This document shows positions 25,382 through 33,864 of a stretch of 64,000 nt of DNA, in pieces (position 1 is the first letter of the stretch; every line of letters starts with the position of its first letter). Source of the stretch: Amycolatopsis australiensis (GTDB lineage: Bacteria > Actinomycetota > Actinomycetes > Mycobacteriales > Pseudonocardiaceae); NCBI RefSeq assembly GCF_900119165.1, contig NZ_FPJG01000006.1:2666001-2730000 (forward strand), given 5' to 3'. Below the pieces are notes generated by a model. That model was given only the letters and a program-made list of their open reading frames with translations. It made no database searches and was not told where the DNA came from. Position numbers and translations under genes: made by a program.

Positions 25382-25428
25382 CCTTCGCGTGGCCGGAACC
25401 GATTGTGCCCGGGCCGGCCACGCGAAGG
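25382..25428 (-). terminator. Large perfect inverted repeat between peptidase and SGNH genes
   Basis: CCTTCGCGTGGCCGG (25382-25396) and its exact complement (25414-25428) form a 15-bp stem with a 17-base loop, placed six bases after the peptidase stop. No U-run follows on the minus strand; instead the SGNH start comes within 10 bases. It may terminate, attenuate or protect the upstream mRNA from 3' decay. Confidence 0.6.
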
Positions 25429-25433
25429 AAGGG

Positions 25434-26939
25434 TCAAAAGGCGATCGTCGACGGCGGTTTCGGCCCGGCGATGCGGGCTTGGGCCGTGCCCGGCTCGACC
25501 GCGGCGCAGTGCGTGCCGCGGGCCGGAAGCTTGCCGCTGATCAGGTAGTCGTCGGTCGCCTTGATCACGCACTGGCTGTTCTTGAAGTACGCGCCATGGC
25601 CCCAGCCGTCGTAGGTCAGCAGCGTACTGCCGCTCTGGCGCGCCGCGGCCTGTGACCACGCGTACGGTGTCGCGGGGTCGTACCGGCTGCTCACCATCAG
25701 CAGCGGCGGCGCGCCGTGCACCTGCAGCGGATGCTGCGGGTTGCTCGTCCGGTCCGGCCAGCCGATGCAGCCGGTGACGGCCGCCCAGCCCAGCGAGTTG
25801 ACCTTGACGTCCGGCGCGAGCGCCGCCGCCGTCCGCCGGTAGGCCTCCAGCTCGGCGAAGTTGTGCACCGGAAGGCGCCAGTCGTCGCAGAACACGCTCT
25901 GGAAGACGGTGTTGACCCCGACGTCGTCCTTGGCCTTCACCGCCGCGGCCGGCCCGGTCCCGTCCGCCAGTGCCTTGAGCGTCTTGGCGAGCCGATCCCA
26001 GTCCGGACCGTAGAACGAGCCCTGGAACAGCGACGCGAGCGAAAGCGGCATCATCACCTCGCCGCTCTGCGGGTCCTTCAGCTCGCCGCGTGCGGCCTTG
26101 TCCTGCAAGTCGCGCGTCAGCTTCGAGACGTCCCGGCCGTGCAGCGCGCAGCTCGGCGTCCGGCCGCACCACGCCACGAACTCGCCGAACTCCGCCTGCA
26201 CCGACTGGGTTTCGCTGTCGAGGAATTCGAACGCCGTGAACTGCGAGTGGTCCATGTTGCTGTCCAGCACGAGCGCGCGGACCTTGTCCGGGAACAGCTC
26301 GGCGTACTGCTGGCCCATCAGCGTGCCGTACGAAACCCCGTAGTACGTCAGCTTCCGCTCGCCGAGCGCGGCGCGGATGGCGTCCATGTCCCGCGCGACG
26401 CTCTTGGTGTCGGCGAACTGCCCGAGCGGGCCGGAAAGCCTGTCGCAGCTTTCGCCGAGCTTGCGGTTGTACGCCGCGAGCTGCTCGAATTCGGACTGGT
26501 CGCGCGGCATCTGCGGGTGGTCGGCGATCACCTCGGCGAGCCCGCACTTGATCTGGGTGCTGCCGCCGACGCCGCGCGGGTCGAAGCCGACGGTGTCGAA
26601 CCGCTTGGTGATCTCGGCCGAGAGCGCCCAGCCCTGCTTGACCTCGCCGGCGCCGGCTCCGCCGGGGCCGCCCGGGTCCATGAGGATCGACCCGATGCGC
26701 GCCTGCGGATCCGTCGCCTTGCGCCGCGCGAGCGCGATGCTGATGGTTCCGCGGTCCGGGTGCGCCCAGTCGACCGGCACGGTCACCGAGCCGCAGTCGA
26801 CACCGGGCGCGTCGGCGCACGGCTGCCAGTCGATCGATCCCGGCGTGCCCGCCGCCGAGGCCGGCGTCGCCGCCAGCGAGCCACCCAGTACTGCCGTCAG
26901 CGCCGCGGCCGTCAGCAGCCGTCTCGATTCCCCCGGCAT
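25434..26939 (-). CDS. Secreted alpha/beta hydrolase, tripeptidyl aminopeptidase type
   Basis: 501 residues. The signal peptide ends at ASA-AG near 30. The oxyanion region is MDPGGPGGAG (88-97), DPRGVGGST follows near 120, and the nucleophile elbow is GVSYG with S203. The C-terminal TAP-like domain holds the acid (SRYDPATPY) and His (DGWGHGAY). The family includes Streptomyces SlpD/SlpE/Tap peptidases that remove tripeptides from exported proteins. Cys residues at 41, 49 and elsewhere fit extracellular disulfides. It is divergent from the MarR gene and followed by a large hairpin and the SGNH gene. Confidence 0.93.
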   Translation of the reverse strand: MPGESRRLLTAAALTAVLGGSLAATPASAAGTPGSIDWQPCADAPGVDCGSVTVPVDWAHPDRGTISIALARRKATDPQARIGSILMDPGGPGGAGAGEVKQGWALSAEITKRFDTVGFDPRGVGGSTQIKCGLAEVIADHPQMPRDQSEFEQLAAYNRKLGESCDRLSGPLGQFADTKSVARDMDAIRAALGERKLTYYGVSYGTLMGQQYAELFPDKVRALVLDSNMDHSQFTAFEFLDSETQSVQAEFGEFVAWCGRTPSCALHGRDVSKLTRDLQDKAARGELKDPQSGEVMMPLSLASLFQGSFYGPDWDRLAKTLKALADGTGPAAAVKAKDDVGVNTVFQSVFCDDWRLPVHNFAELEAYRRTAAALAPDVKVNSLGWAAVTGCIGWPDRTSNPQHPLQVHGAPPLLMVSSRYDPATPYAWSQAAARQSGSTLLTYDGWGHGAYFKNSQCVIKATDDYLISGKLPARGTHCAAVEPGTAQARIAGPKPPSTIAF

Positions 26940-27069
26940 CGTCAGTCCCTCCCCTTACCGACCGTGGTTGCTCGGCTCCAGGTAATCACCATTCCGGTCA
27001 TCGCGCCAGGTTCCCAGGTGAATCCCGCCGTTCCGTCCATTGTGGACAGCTGAGGGCGAGCTGTCCGGT

Positions 27070-27114
27070 TTGCGACCTCCTGGCCGGTGTGTTATGCATG
27101 AGTAATGCATGAAT
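27070..27114 (+). promoter_or_regulatory. Promoter and putative MarR operator overlapping the marR start
   Basis: TTGCGA (27070-27075), a 17-bp spacer and TATGCA (27093-27098) form a promoter whose predicted start site falls on the ATG at 27105, so the transcript would be leaderless. The direct repeat ATGCATGA-GTA-ATGCATGA (each ATGCAT a palindrome) covers the -10 box and the start codon. It is a good autoregulatory operator for the encoded MarR protein. Confidence 0.55.
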
Positions 27115-27611
27115 CTCGACTGGCGAACCTGCTCGGCGCGACGGTCCTGACGCTGTCCGACCGCATGACGGCGGCCGCGGCGGAGGCGGCCGGTGCCAGC
27201 CTGAGCGGGACCGCGGCCCTGGTCGTGCTCAGTGAGTTCCCCGGTCTCGGCGGTACCGAGCTGGGGCATCGGATCGGGCTCAGCCAGCCGGCCTGCGCTC
27301 GGATGCTCGACCAGCTCGCCGCCCGCGGGCTCGTCGAGCGGCAGGCCAGGCAGGGGCGGGCGGTCGCCGTCGTGCTCACGAAAGACGGGCGTGCCGCCGC
27401 GAAGCGGGCTCTCGCGGCGCGGCAGGAAGTCCTGGCCGGTGCCCTGCGCGCGGTGCCGGACCGGGCGGCGCTCGAACCGGTGCTGGAACAGTTGCTGCGC
27501 AGGCTGCACGCCGAGGTACGCGACGGCGACCTCATGTGCCGGCTCTGCGACCGTCCGGGCTGTGTCGCCCAGCGGCGAAGCTGCCCGGTCGGCGAGGCGG
27601 GGAGGTCGTGA
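27105..27611 (+). CDS. MarR family regulator with C-terminal four-Cys motif
   Basis: 168 residues. The winged helix is typical (LGHRIGLSQPACARMLDQLA, then LVERQARQGRAVAVVLTKDG). After the normal MarR end comes MCRLCDRPGCVAQRRSC, four Cys within 17 residues, which could bind zinc or sense redox state. No Shine-Dalgarno precedes ATG 27105, and the promoter layout indicates a leaderless mRNA. The stop TGA overlaps the ATG of the EamA transporter (TGATG), so both are expressed together and the transporter is the probable regulated output. Confidence 0.9.
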   Translation: MHESRLANLLGATVLTLSDRMTAAAAEAAGASLSGTAALVVLSEFPGLGGTELGHRIGLSQPACARMLDQLAARGLVERQARQGRAVAVVLTKDGRAAAKRALAARQEVLAGALRAVPDRAALEPVLEQLLRRLHAEVRDGDLMCRLCDRPGCVAQRRSCPVGEAGRS

Positions 27612-28435
27612 TGGGCAACGTCCTCGCGCTCGTCTCGGCGCTGTGTTTCGGGCTCACGCACTTCGTCAGCGGGCTGGTTTCGCGGCGGGCGCCCGGCATG
27701 ACGGTCTCGCTGTACGCGCAGGTCGCGGGCACGGTGGTAACAGTGCCGCTGGCCATGTCGGGCAGCGCGGCGACGGCGGGAGCGCTCGGCTGGGGCGCGT
27801 TGTCGGGTGCGGGTACCGGTGTCGGTGTCGCGTTCCTGTACCGCGCCATGGGGAAGGGGGCGATGAGCCTGGTCGTGCCCGCGAGCGACGTGGCGGCCGT
27901 GGTGCTTCCGGTCCTGTTCGGACTGCTCCTGCTGGGGCAACGCCTTTCACCCGCGGCGATCGCCGGCGTCTGCTGCGCGCTTCCGGCACTGTGGCTGGTG
28001 TCTCGTGGCAAGGACGAAAAGCGCGCGGCGGCGGGCATTCCGGACGCGTTCGTGGCCGGCGTGGGGTTCGCGGTGCAGTTCGTGGCGCTGTCCCGGATCC
28101 CGGCGGAGGCGGGCTTCTGGCCGGTGGTGGTGAGCCGCGCGGTGTCGGTGGCGGCGATCGCGTGCCTGGTGACGGCCACGCACGCCCCGTGGCACCTGCG
28201 GTGGAGGCTGACGGTTCCGGCGGCGTTCGCGGGCGTGTGCGGCAGCGCGGCGATCGTGCTGTACCTGCTCGCGGCCCAGCACCAGCTGCTCGCGGTCGCG
28301 ACGGTACTGGCGGCGTTGTATCCGGCGGTGCCGGTGCTGCTGGCGCTGGTTTTCCTGCGGGAACGGCTGAGTCGTGCGCAGGTGGCGGGCTTGCTGGGCG
28401 CGGGCGCGGCGATCGCGCTCGTGTCACTCGGCTGA
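27611..28435 (+). CDS. EamA/DMT family transporter
   Basis: 274 residues in ten hydrophobic helices forming two EamA repeats (SALCFGLTHFVSGLVSRRAP at the start; AALYPAVPVLLALVFLRERL near the end, with the conserved Glu/Arg). DMT permeases export amino acids, metabolites or toxic compounds; the substrate is not predictable. The ATG lies within the marR stop, so expression depends on the MarR promoter. The last 12 bases overlap the convergent hypothetical gene at 28424. Confidence 0.92.
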   Translation: MGNVLALVSALCFGLTHFVSGLVSRRAPGMTVSLYAQVAGTVVTVPLAMSGSAATAGALGWGALSGAGTGVGVAFLYRAMGKGAMSLVVPASDVAAVVLPVLFGLLLLGQRLSPAAIAGVCCALPALWLVSRGKDEKRAAAGIPDAFVAGVGFAVQFVALSRIPAEAGFWPVVVSRAVSVAAIACLVTATHAPWHLRWRLTVPAAFAGVCGSAAIVLYLLAAQHQLLAVATVLAALYPAVPVLLALVFLRERLSRAQVAGLLGAGAAIALVSLG

Positions 28436-28768
28436 CCGGCGGCCGCGCCGCCGGCCGGCGACCATGTCGCGGTGGTGCTCCAGCGCCGCCACCGACTGGG
28501 TCACCTGCTCGAAGCTGGGCAACGCCTCGACGTTCGCCACCAGCGTCATGTCCTTGCGCGGGATCTCGACGAAGCACACCTCGACGCCGGACTCCGCCGC
28601 GCGGGCGGCCACCTGATCGCGCCAGGTGGCCAGGTCGTGGTCGTCGCCGAGCCATTCGTGCAGGTAGACGCACCACTTGCCGCGCCGCAGCTCGCCCGCG
28701 ATGGACTCCTGCCCGACCAGGTACGGCTCGCTCACCCGGTCGTCCACGACCGATCCCCGCAACACCAA
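28424..28768 (-). CDS. Hypothetical 114-residue protein
   Basis: Starts at TTG 28768 (GTG 28765 is an alternative) behind AGGAGG. The sequence includes VSEPYLVGQESIAGELRRG, KWCVYLHEWLGDDHDLATW and VEVCFVEIPRKDMTLVANVE, and ends in a basic GRRRGRRSAE tail. It looks like a small alpha/beta cytoplasmic protein. I do not recognise a family. Coding is supported by the ribosome binding site and by third-position GC bias. It is convergent with the EamA gene, overlapping by 12 bases. Confidence 0.6.
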   Translation of the reverse strand: MVLRGSVVDDRVSEPYLVGQESIAGELRRGKWCVYLHEWLGDDHDLATWRDQVAARAAESGVEVCFVEIPRKDMTLVANVEALPSFEQVTQSVAALEHHRDMVAGRRRGRRSAE

Positions 28769-29034
28769 GGCACTGTTCCCTCCTGCTCCCCGGCGGCGAC
28801 CCGACCACCGGAAAGCGCTATCCCGACGGCGGCCTCCCCTCTGACGCCGAGCAGCGCGAACCCCGGCAACCGATCCTCGACCACCCGGGATGGCGCCAAC
28901 ATACCGGCGGAATTGACGCGCAGCAACCACTTCGCCTGCGCATCGCGAGCGTGCACCGGGCGTTGTGCCGATGCACGTGCCGATCGCCGCGATGCATTTG
29001 AATATTCACCGAAATAGCGCCGGATTTTTCCTCG

Positions 29035-29940
29035 CTACTTGCAACCTGCAAAACGCAGCGTCGCTTCGAGAAGGTTCGGCGACCCGCCGAAGTACGCACC
29101 GTCGGTGACGTACACGGTGTCGCCGCGGACGGCCACCGCCGTCGGGTTGGCCAGCCCGTCCGCAGTGGACAGGACGGTCGTGGTCCCGTCGCGACCCACC
29201 GTGACCACCCGGTTCTCCTGGTTGACCGCCGCGACGACCGTGTCGCCGTGGAAGGCGAAGTCGTCGACCGGGCCGAGGCCGCGCGCGAGCACCCGGCCGG
29301 GCCCGCCGGCGAGCGGGAAGCGGACCAGCGTGCCGCGGTCCAGGTTGGACACCCACACGGCGCCGTCGTGGACCTTGATCCCGTTGGCGCCGAACCCGCT
29401 CACCGGCGCGAGCAGCTCGCCGGCCGCGAAGGCGGTGACGCGCCCGGTGCGCGGCGACACCCGCCACACCGCCGAGCCGAACGAGTCGGCGACGAAGAGG
29501 TCCCCGGAGCCGGGGTCGCGCGCGACGCCGTTCTGGAACCCGGCCGGCGGCAGCGCGGCCACCCGGACCGGCTCGCCGCCGGGCCGGACGCGGTAGAGCC
29601 CGGTCGCCGAAGTGCCGGTCGAGACGGCGACGTACAGGTCGCCGCCCGGCGCACGGACGATGCCGCCGAGGAACATTTTCCGGTGCACGACTGGGACGTC
29701 GCCGTCGGCGGGCACCGGGATCCGGGCGATCACGCCGACCTGCCCGCCAGGCGTGACCCGGCCGATCTCGCCGGTCCAGGCGAACGTGAGGTCGGCGGAG
29801 CCGTCGGGCTCCAGAGCGATGTTTTCGGGCTGCTGGCCGGCGGCGAGGGGAACGAGCCTCGACGCCGCCTCGGCGGGCGCGGCCGGAAGGACGAACACCG
29901 CGGCCGCGGCCAGCACGGCGCCGATCTGCTTGATACGCAA
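29035..29940 (-). CDS. Secreted ScyD/ScyE-like beta-propeller protein
   Basis: 301 residues with a signal peptide (AAAAVFVLPAAPAEA, cleavage near 26). Repeated blade motifs follow: PENIALEPDGSADLTF, GGDLYVAVSTGTSATGLYRV, SGDLFVADSFGSAVWRVS, AVWVSNLDRGTLVRF. This matches the ScyD/ScyE family of extracellular propellers, related to SMP-30/NHL proteins. Scytonemin synthesis is not implied, and the role here is unknown. The start is TTG 29940 with GGAG seven bases upstream. Confidence 0.88.
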   Translation of the reverse strand: MRIKQIGAVLAAAAVFVLPAAPAEAASRLVPLAAGQQPENIALEPDGSADLTFAWTGEIGRVTPGGQVGVIARIPVPADGDVPVVHRKMFLGGIVRAPGGDLYVAVSTGTSATGLYRVRPGGEPVRVAALPPAGFQNGVARDPGSGDLFVADSFGSAVWRVSPRTGRVTAFAAGELLAPVSGFGANGIKVHDGAVWVSNLDRGTLVRFPLAGGPGRVLARGLGPVDDFAFHGDTVVAAVNQENRVVTVGRDGTTTVLSTADGLANPTAVAVRGDTVYVTDGAYFGGSPNLLEATLRFAGCK

Positions 29941-30070
29941 AGGAATACTCCGATTCGTGGGCGGGGACGGCGAAGAGAACCCCAGATCGCCGTGTCCCCG
30001 ACCGTAGGCCCGCGGCCGGCCTGCTCGCCAATAGCTCAGGCTGGACGGTCCATCGGAAAACCGATCGCGG

Positions 30071-31150
30071 TCAGCGAGCCGCGACCCGCCCCGGCATGAC
30101 GTCCAGGTCTTCCATGGCGAGCACCGCGCCGAGCGCGATCGCGGCCGCCGGCGGTGCCGACGGCCGCGATCGCCGGGCCGATGGCGCCGCCGAGCAGCGT
30201 CTGCCCGATCGCGAGCCCGGTGCTGCCGCCCAGCTGCTTGAGCAGGCCAGCATGCCGGCCATCAGCGGCAGCACCATCAGGCCGGACGCCGTCGCGTCGA
30301 ACCCGCGTACGTGCTGGAAGTACAGGCCGACAGTCCGGCGGGCATGGTCGCCGCCGTGAAGAGGAAGCCGGCGCACGTCACGGCGAGGTAGGTCCGGCCG
30401 CCGAACAGGCGCAGCGGGACGATCGGCAGCTCCGCGCGGCGTTCGACGGCCACGAAGGCGGCCCGGAGTGCCAGCCCGGCGGGCAGCAGGGCCGTCGCGT
30501 GCTCGGTGCCGAGCGCGATGAGGACCAGGGAGATCGCGACCGTCAGCAGCAGGACGCCCGCGGTGTCGAACCGCCCGGTGTCGCGGTCGCCGGGACGCCC
30601 GCGCGGGACCAGCCCGGCGAGGACGCCGGCCGCGGCGGCGCCGATCGGCAGGTTGGCCAGGAAGATCCAGCGCCAGCCGGCGTGGTCGGCGAGGACGCCG
30701 CCCACGAGCGGGCCGCCGAGGAAGCTGACCACCAGCAGCCCGGCCACCAGGGACTGCAGGCGGGCCATGCCGGTGGACTGCTCGGGCGGGTAGAGGTCGC
30801 GCAGCAGAGTCATGCCGACGGTCATCAGCGCGCCGGCGCCGATGCCCTGCACGGCGCGGAACGCGATGAGCTGGGGCATGTCCCCGGCGAGGGCGCAGAG
30901 GGCCGAGCCGGTCAGGAACACGGTCAGGCCGGTGAGCAGCGGGCCCTTGCGTCCGTGCAGTCCGCCAGCCTGCCGTAGACGGGGATCGTGACGGTCGAGG
31001 CCAGCAGGTAGGCGGTGACGACCCAGGTCAGGCTCCGCTCGCCGTGCAGCTGGGCGGCGATCTTCCGCATCGCCGTGCCGGTGGCCGTGCCGTCGAGGGC
31101 GCTGAGCAGGACGCCGGCGAGGGTGGCCAGCAGGATCAGGAGTTTCCCGT
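30071..31150 (-). pseudogene. Multi-frameshifted MFS drug-efflux transporter (DHA2/EmrB type)
   Basis: The minus strand carries an MFS protein split over three frames. The beginning (LLATLAGVLLSALDGTATG, then TAYLLASTVTIPVYGRLAD) switches frame near 30961, where one C is missing from LAD-LHGRKG. The middle (LTVFLTGSALCALAGDMPQL to CAGFLFTAATMPAG) is in the annotated long frame. Further shifts occur near 30335 and 30245. The end reads AIALGAVLAMEDLDVMPG. At about 360 codons in total it is shorter than a 14-helix DHA2 protein (around 480), so an internal deletion is likely. It is divergent from a PadR gene that is also frameshifted, a typical regulator/efflux pair. Confidence 0.8.
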
Positions 31151-31204
31151 TCAGTCACGAGTCAAGTTTGACCGGTAAAGTATGACCTGTCGGAGATGAC
31201 GAGC

Positions 31205-31719
31205 ATGTCCCTGCGCCACGCCGTCCTCGCCACCCTCCTGCCGGGCGCGCAGAGCGGCTACGACCTGCGAAGAAGTCCGACGAGGTGATGCGCGGCGTCT
31301 GGTACGCCCGGCGCAACCAGATGTACGGCGAGCTGGCGAAGCTCACCGAAGCGGGGTTCGCCGAGGAGGTCGCGGGCGGCCCGCGCGGCCGTCGCACGTA
31401 CGCGGTGACCCCGGCGGGCCGCGCCGAGCTGCGCCGGTGGCTGGTGGAGGTGGAGCCCGACCGGACCGTGCGCGACGAGTCGATGCTCCGCGCCCTGCTG
31501 GTGTCCACTTTGGACCGCGACGACGCGCTGGCGGTGCTGGACCGGGAGGAACGGGCGCTGGGGGCGGAGCTGGCGGGGCTGCGGGCGTATCTGGCGGAGC
31601 TGGCCCGCACGGAGCGGCCGACGGACCCGCGCGCGATGGGTTTGGATCTGCGGGCGCGCATGCTGGAGGCGATGCTCGGCTGGATTGCCGAGGCCCGACG
31701 CCGGGTGGCGGACGCGTAG
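31205..31719 (+). pseudogene. PadR family regulator with one frameshift
   Basis: ATG 31205 opens MSLRHAVLATLLPGAQSGYD, the usual PadR start, but the frame is lost near 31268. CTG-CGAAGAAG should read CTG-GCGAAGAAG, a one-base deletion. From there the other frame continues VMRGVWYARRNQMYGELAKL, then GRRTYAVTPAGRAELRRWL, to TAG 31719. Repair gives about 172 residues with winged helix and C-terminal dimerisation helices. It lies divergent to the broken MFS transporter and presumably repressed it. Start ATG 31205 is preferred to 31196 because GGAG lies 9 bases upstream. Confidence 0.8.
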
Positions 31720-31849
31720 CCCCGCAGCGGCGGTGGTTCGCGCGCGGCTCGGGCGGTTGTGGCGGGTTTGCGGCCGCGGTTCGGGCTCGTCGATCGAGGT
31801 GGCGGCAGGCGCGCGGCTCAGCCGGGTGCGCGGCGCAGGTGTCCCGACC

Positions 31850-32815
31850 TCAGGCCGCCGGGCCGAAGCGTCGGCGGTAAGCGCTCGGGTTCAACCCGGT
31901 ATGTCGTCGCAACTGCAGCCGCAGGTTCGCGGCCGTGCCGAGGCCGCTCGCCTCCGCCACCCGGTCCAGGCGCAGCTCGCCGCGCTCGATCAGGCGGCAG
32001 GCCAGTGTCACGCGCTCTGCTGTCAGCCATGCCAGTGGTGTCGTGCCCAGCTCCGCGCGGAACTTCCGGTGCAGCGTCGCCGGGCTGACCGTCGCGCGCG
32101 CCGCCAGGTCCGTGACCGTCAGTGGCCGGTCCAGCCGGGCGCGGGCCCACGTCAGGACCGGGGCCAGCGAACTGTCCGGCACCGGCGGCACCGGGCGCTC
32201 GACGAACTGCTGCTGCCCGCCGTCGCGGTGGCCGGTGAACACCAGGCGCCTGCTCACGGCGTTGGCGATCTCCGCGCCGTGGTCACGGTGGATCAGGTGC
32301 AGGCCCAGGTCGAGCGCGGCCGCGCTGCCCGCCGCGGTCAGGATGCCGCCGTCGTCGACGAACAGCACGTCGGGTTCCAGGTCCACCTCGCGGAAGCGCG
32401 CCGCGAAGTCGTCCACCCACCGCCAGTGCGTCGTCGCCCGGCGGCCGTCGAGCACGCCGGCGAACGCGAGCGTGAACGCGCCGGTGCAGAAGCTCACCAG
32501 GCGCGCGCCCCGGTCGGCCGCCCGGCGGACCGCCGCCAGGACGGCCGGGGACGGCGGGGCCAGCGGGTCCGGCCGGTTGGGCACGATCAGCGTGTCCGCG
32601 GTGTCGGCGACGTCGAGGCCGCCGACCCCAGAAAGTGTGAACATTCCGAGGTGCATCGCGATTTGCGGGCGGGGGGCGCAGAGCGCGAAGTCGTACCACG
32701 GCCGGTCCAGCTCGGGCCGCCGCAGCCCGAACAGCTCGGTCGCGACGCCCATCTCGAAAGGGTTGGAGCCTTCGTCGACCAGCACGACGACCCGGTGCGA
32801 GAATTCTTGCGGCAT
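31850..32815 (-). CDS. GlxA-type transcriptional regulator (DJ-1/PfpI domain + AraC HTH)
   Basis: 321 residues. The N-terminal domain (1-190) is DJ-1/PfpI-like, with VVVLVDEGSNPFEMGVATEL and SFCTGAFTLAFAGVLDGR around the position of the nucleophile Cys. The C-terminal AraC domain (220-318) has LTVTDLAARATVSPATLHRK and GLNPSAYRRRF. Such FtrA/GlxA proteins activate catabolic or stress genes in response to small molecules. The neighbour on the other strand is a cupin gene 52 bases away, a likely target. ATG 32815 matches the family length. Confidence 0.93.
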   Translation of the reverse strand: MPQEFSHRVVVLVDEGSNPFEMGVATELFGLRRPELDRPWYDFALCAPRPQIAMHLGMFTLSGVGGLDVADTADTLIVPNRPDPLAPPSPAVLAAVRRAADRGARLVSFCTGAFTLAFAGVLDGRRATTHWRWVDDFAARFREVDLEPDVLFVDDGGILTAAGSAAALDLGLHLIHRDHGAEIANAVSRRLVFTGHRDGGQQQFVERPVPPVPDSSLAPVLTWARARLDRPLTVTDLAARATVSPATLHRKFRAELGTTPLAWLTAERVTLACRLIERGELRLDRVAEASGLGTAANLRLQLRRHTGLNPSAYRRRFGPAA

Positions 32816-32866
32816 GTGCGATTCCTAGCACTCGCCGCCGCGGGACGCCAGGCGCAGGATCGACCC

Positions 32867-33247
32867 ATGAACCCGATCGACCTGACCGAAGTCCTGGCGG
32901 GCTTCGACGCCCCGTGGAGCCCGCGGATCGTCACCCGCGTCAACGACTACGACATCCGGCTGGCGAGGTTCGCCGGCGAGCACGTCTGGCACGTCCACGA
33001 AGACACCGACGAGTTCTTCATGGTCCTCGACGGCGAGATCGAGATCGGCGTGCGCGACCCGGACGAGCGCGTCGTGACGCTGACCCGCGGGCAGGTCTTC
33101 GTCGTGCCGAAGGGGACGTTCCACAAGCCGTCGTCGAAGCCGGGCGCCGTCGTCCTGCTGGTCGAGCCGTCGGGGACGCTCTCGGTCGGCGACGCGCACG
33201 ACGACGTCCCGGACCACGTCGACGTCACGACGGGCCACCTGGTCTAG
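32867..33247 (+). CDS. Cupin domain protein
   Basis: 126 residues forming one cupin barrel. Motif 1 is HVWHVHEDTDEFFMVLDGEIEIG (W-H-x-H-x4-D/E), and motif 2 ends in PKGTFHKPSS. His and Glu ligands for a divalent metal are present. Function could be isomerase, dioxygenase or ligand sensing. The frame is open far upstream, but ATG 32867 is the first start beyond the divergent AraC gene. It is followed after 9 bases by a GNAT gene on the same strand. Confidence 0.9.
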   Translation: MNPIDLTEVLAGFDAPWSPRIVTRVNDYDIRLARFAGEHVWHVHEDTDEFFMVLDGEIEIGVRDPDERVVTLTRGQVFVVPKGTFHKPSSKPGAVVLLVEPSGTLSVGDAHDDVPDHVDVTTGHLV

Positions 33248-33256
33248 CTTCGGGGA

Positions 33257-33832
33257 ATGCTGACTGTCGTACCCGTCGACCAGGCGTCCTGGGCGGACCT
33301 GCAGGCGATCTTCGGCGACCGCGGCGACCCGGCGCGCTGCCGGTGCCAGTACTTCAAGGAGACGCCCGCGCAGTGGCGCTCGGGTACGGCCGAAGAACGC
33401 GCCGAGCGGTTCCGGCGGCAGACCGCCGAGCACGCGACCGGGCTCGTCGCCTACCTCGACGGCGAGCCCGCCGGGTGGTGCGCGGTCGAGCCGCGCACCG
33501 CCTACCGGCGGCTCCTCGGCAGCCGGGTGGTGTGGGACGGCCGGGACGAGGACCCGGCGGACGACGGCGTCTGGGCCGTGACGTGTTTCGTCACGCGCAA
33601 GGGCTTCCGGCGCCGCGGGGTGAGCGCCGCCTTGGCGAAGGCGGCCGCGGACTTCGCCCGCGAGCGCGGGGCCCGCGCGGTCGAGGGCTACCCGATCGTC
33701 GTCGCGCCGGGGCAGCCGGTCGCGTGGCCCGGCGAGCTGTTCGTCGGCACCGCCGGCATCTTCGCCGACGCCGGCTTCACCGAGGTGAGCCGCCCGACGG
33801 CGCGGCGCGTGGTCATGCGCCTGACCTGCTGA
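33257..33832 (+). CDS. GNAT family N-acetyltransferase
   Basis: 191 residues. CRCQYFKETPAQWR near the N-terminus and the acetyl-CoA loop VTCFVTRKGFRRRGVSAALAKAA (RxxGxS/A) near 110-130 are characteristic of a GNAT subgroup that starts with a Cys-rich segment. The C-terminus ends with VSRPTARRVVMRLTC. The acceptor is unknown. ATG 33257 lies 9 bases after the cupin stop, so it is probably in the same transcript. Confidence 0.9.
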   Translation: MLTVVPVDQASWADLQAIFGDRGDPARCRCQYFKETPAQWRSGTAEERAERFRRQTAEHATGLVAYLDGEPAGWCAVEPRTAYRRLLGSRVVWDGRDEDPADDGVWAVTCFVTRKGFRRRGVSAALAKAAADFARERGARAVEGYPIVVAPGQPVAWPGELFVGTAGIFADAGFTEVSRPTARRVVMRLTC

Positions 33833-33864
33833 GTCTCTCTCCGAAACGGCGTACGCTCGGGCGC

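Noticed and set aside
29035..29940. ScyD/ScyE-like protein as evidence for scytonemin synthesis
   Set aside because: No other scytonemin gene is nearby. The propeller family is widespread in actinomycetes with unrelated or unknown roles.
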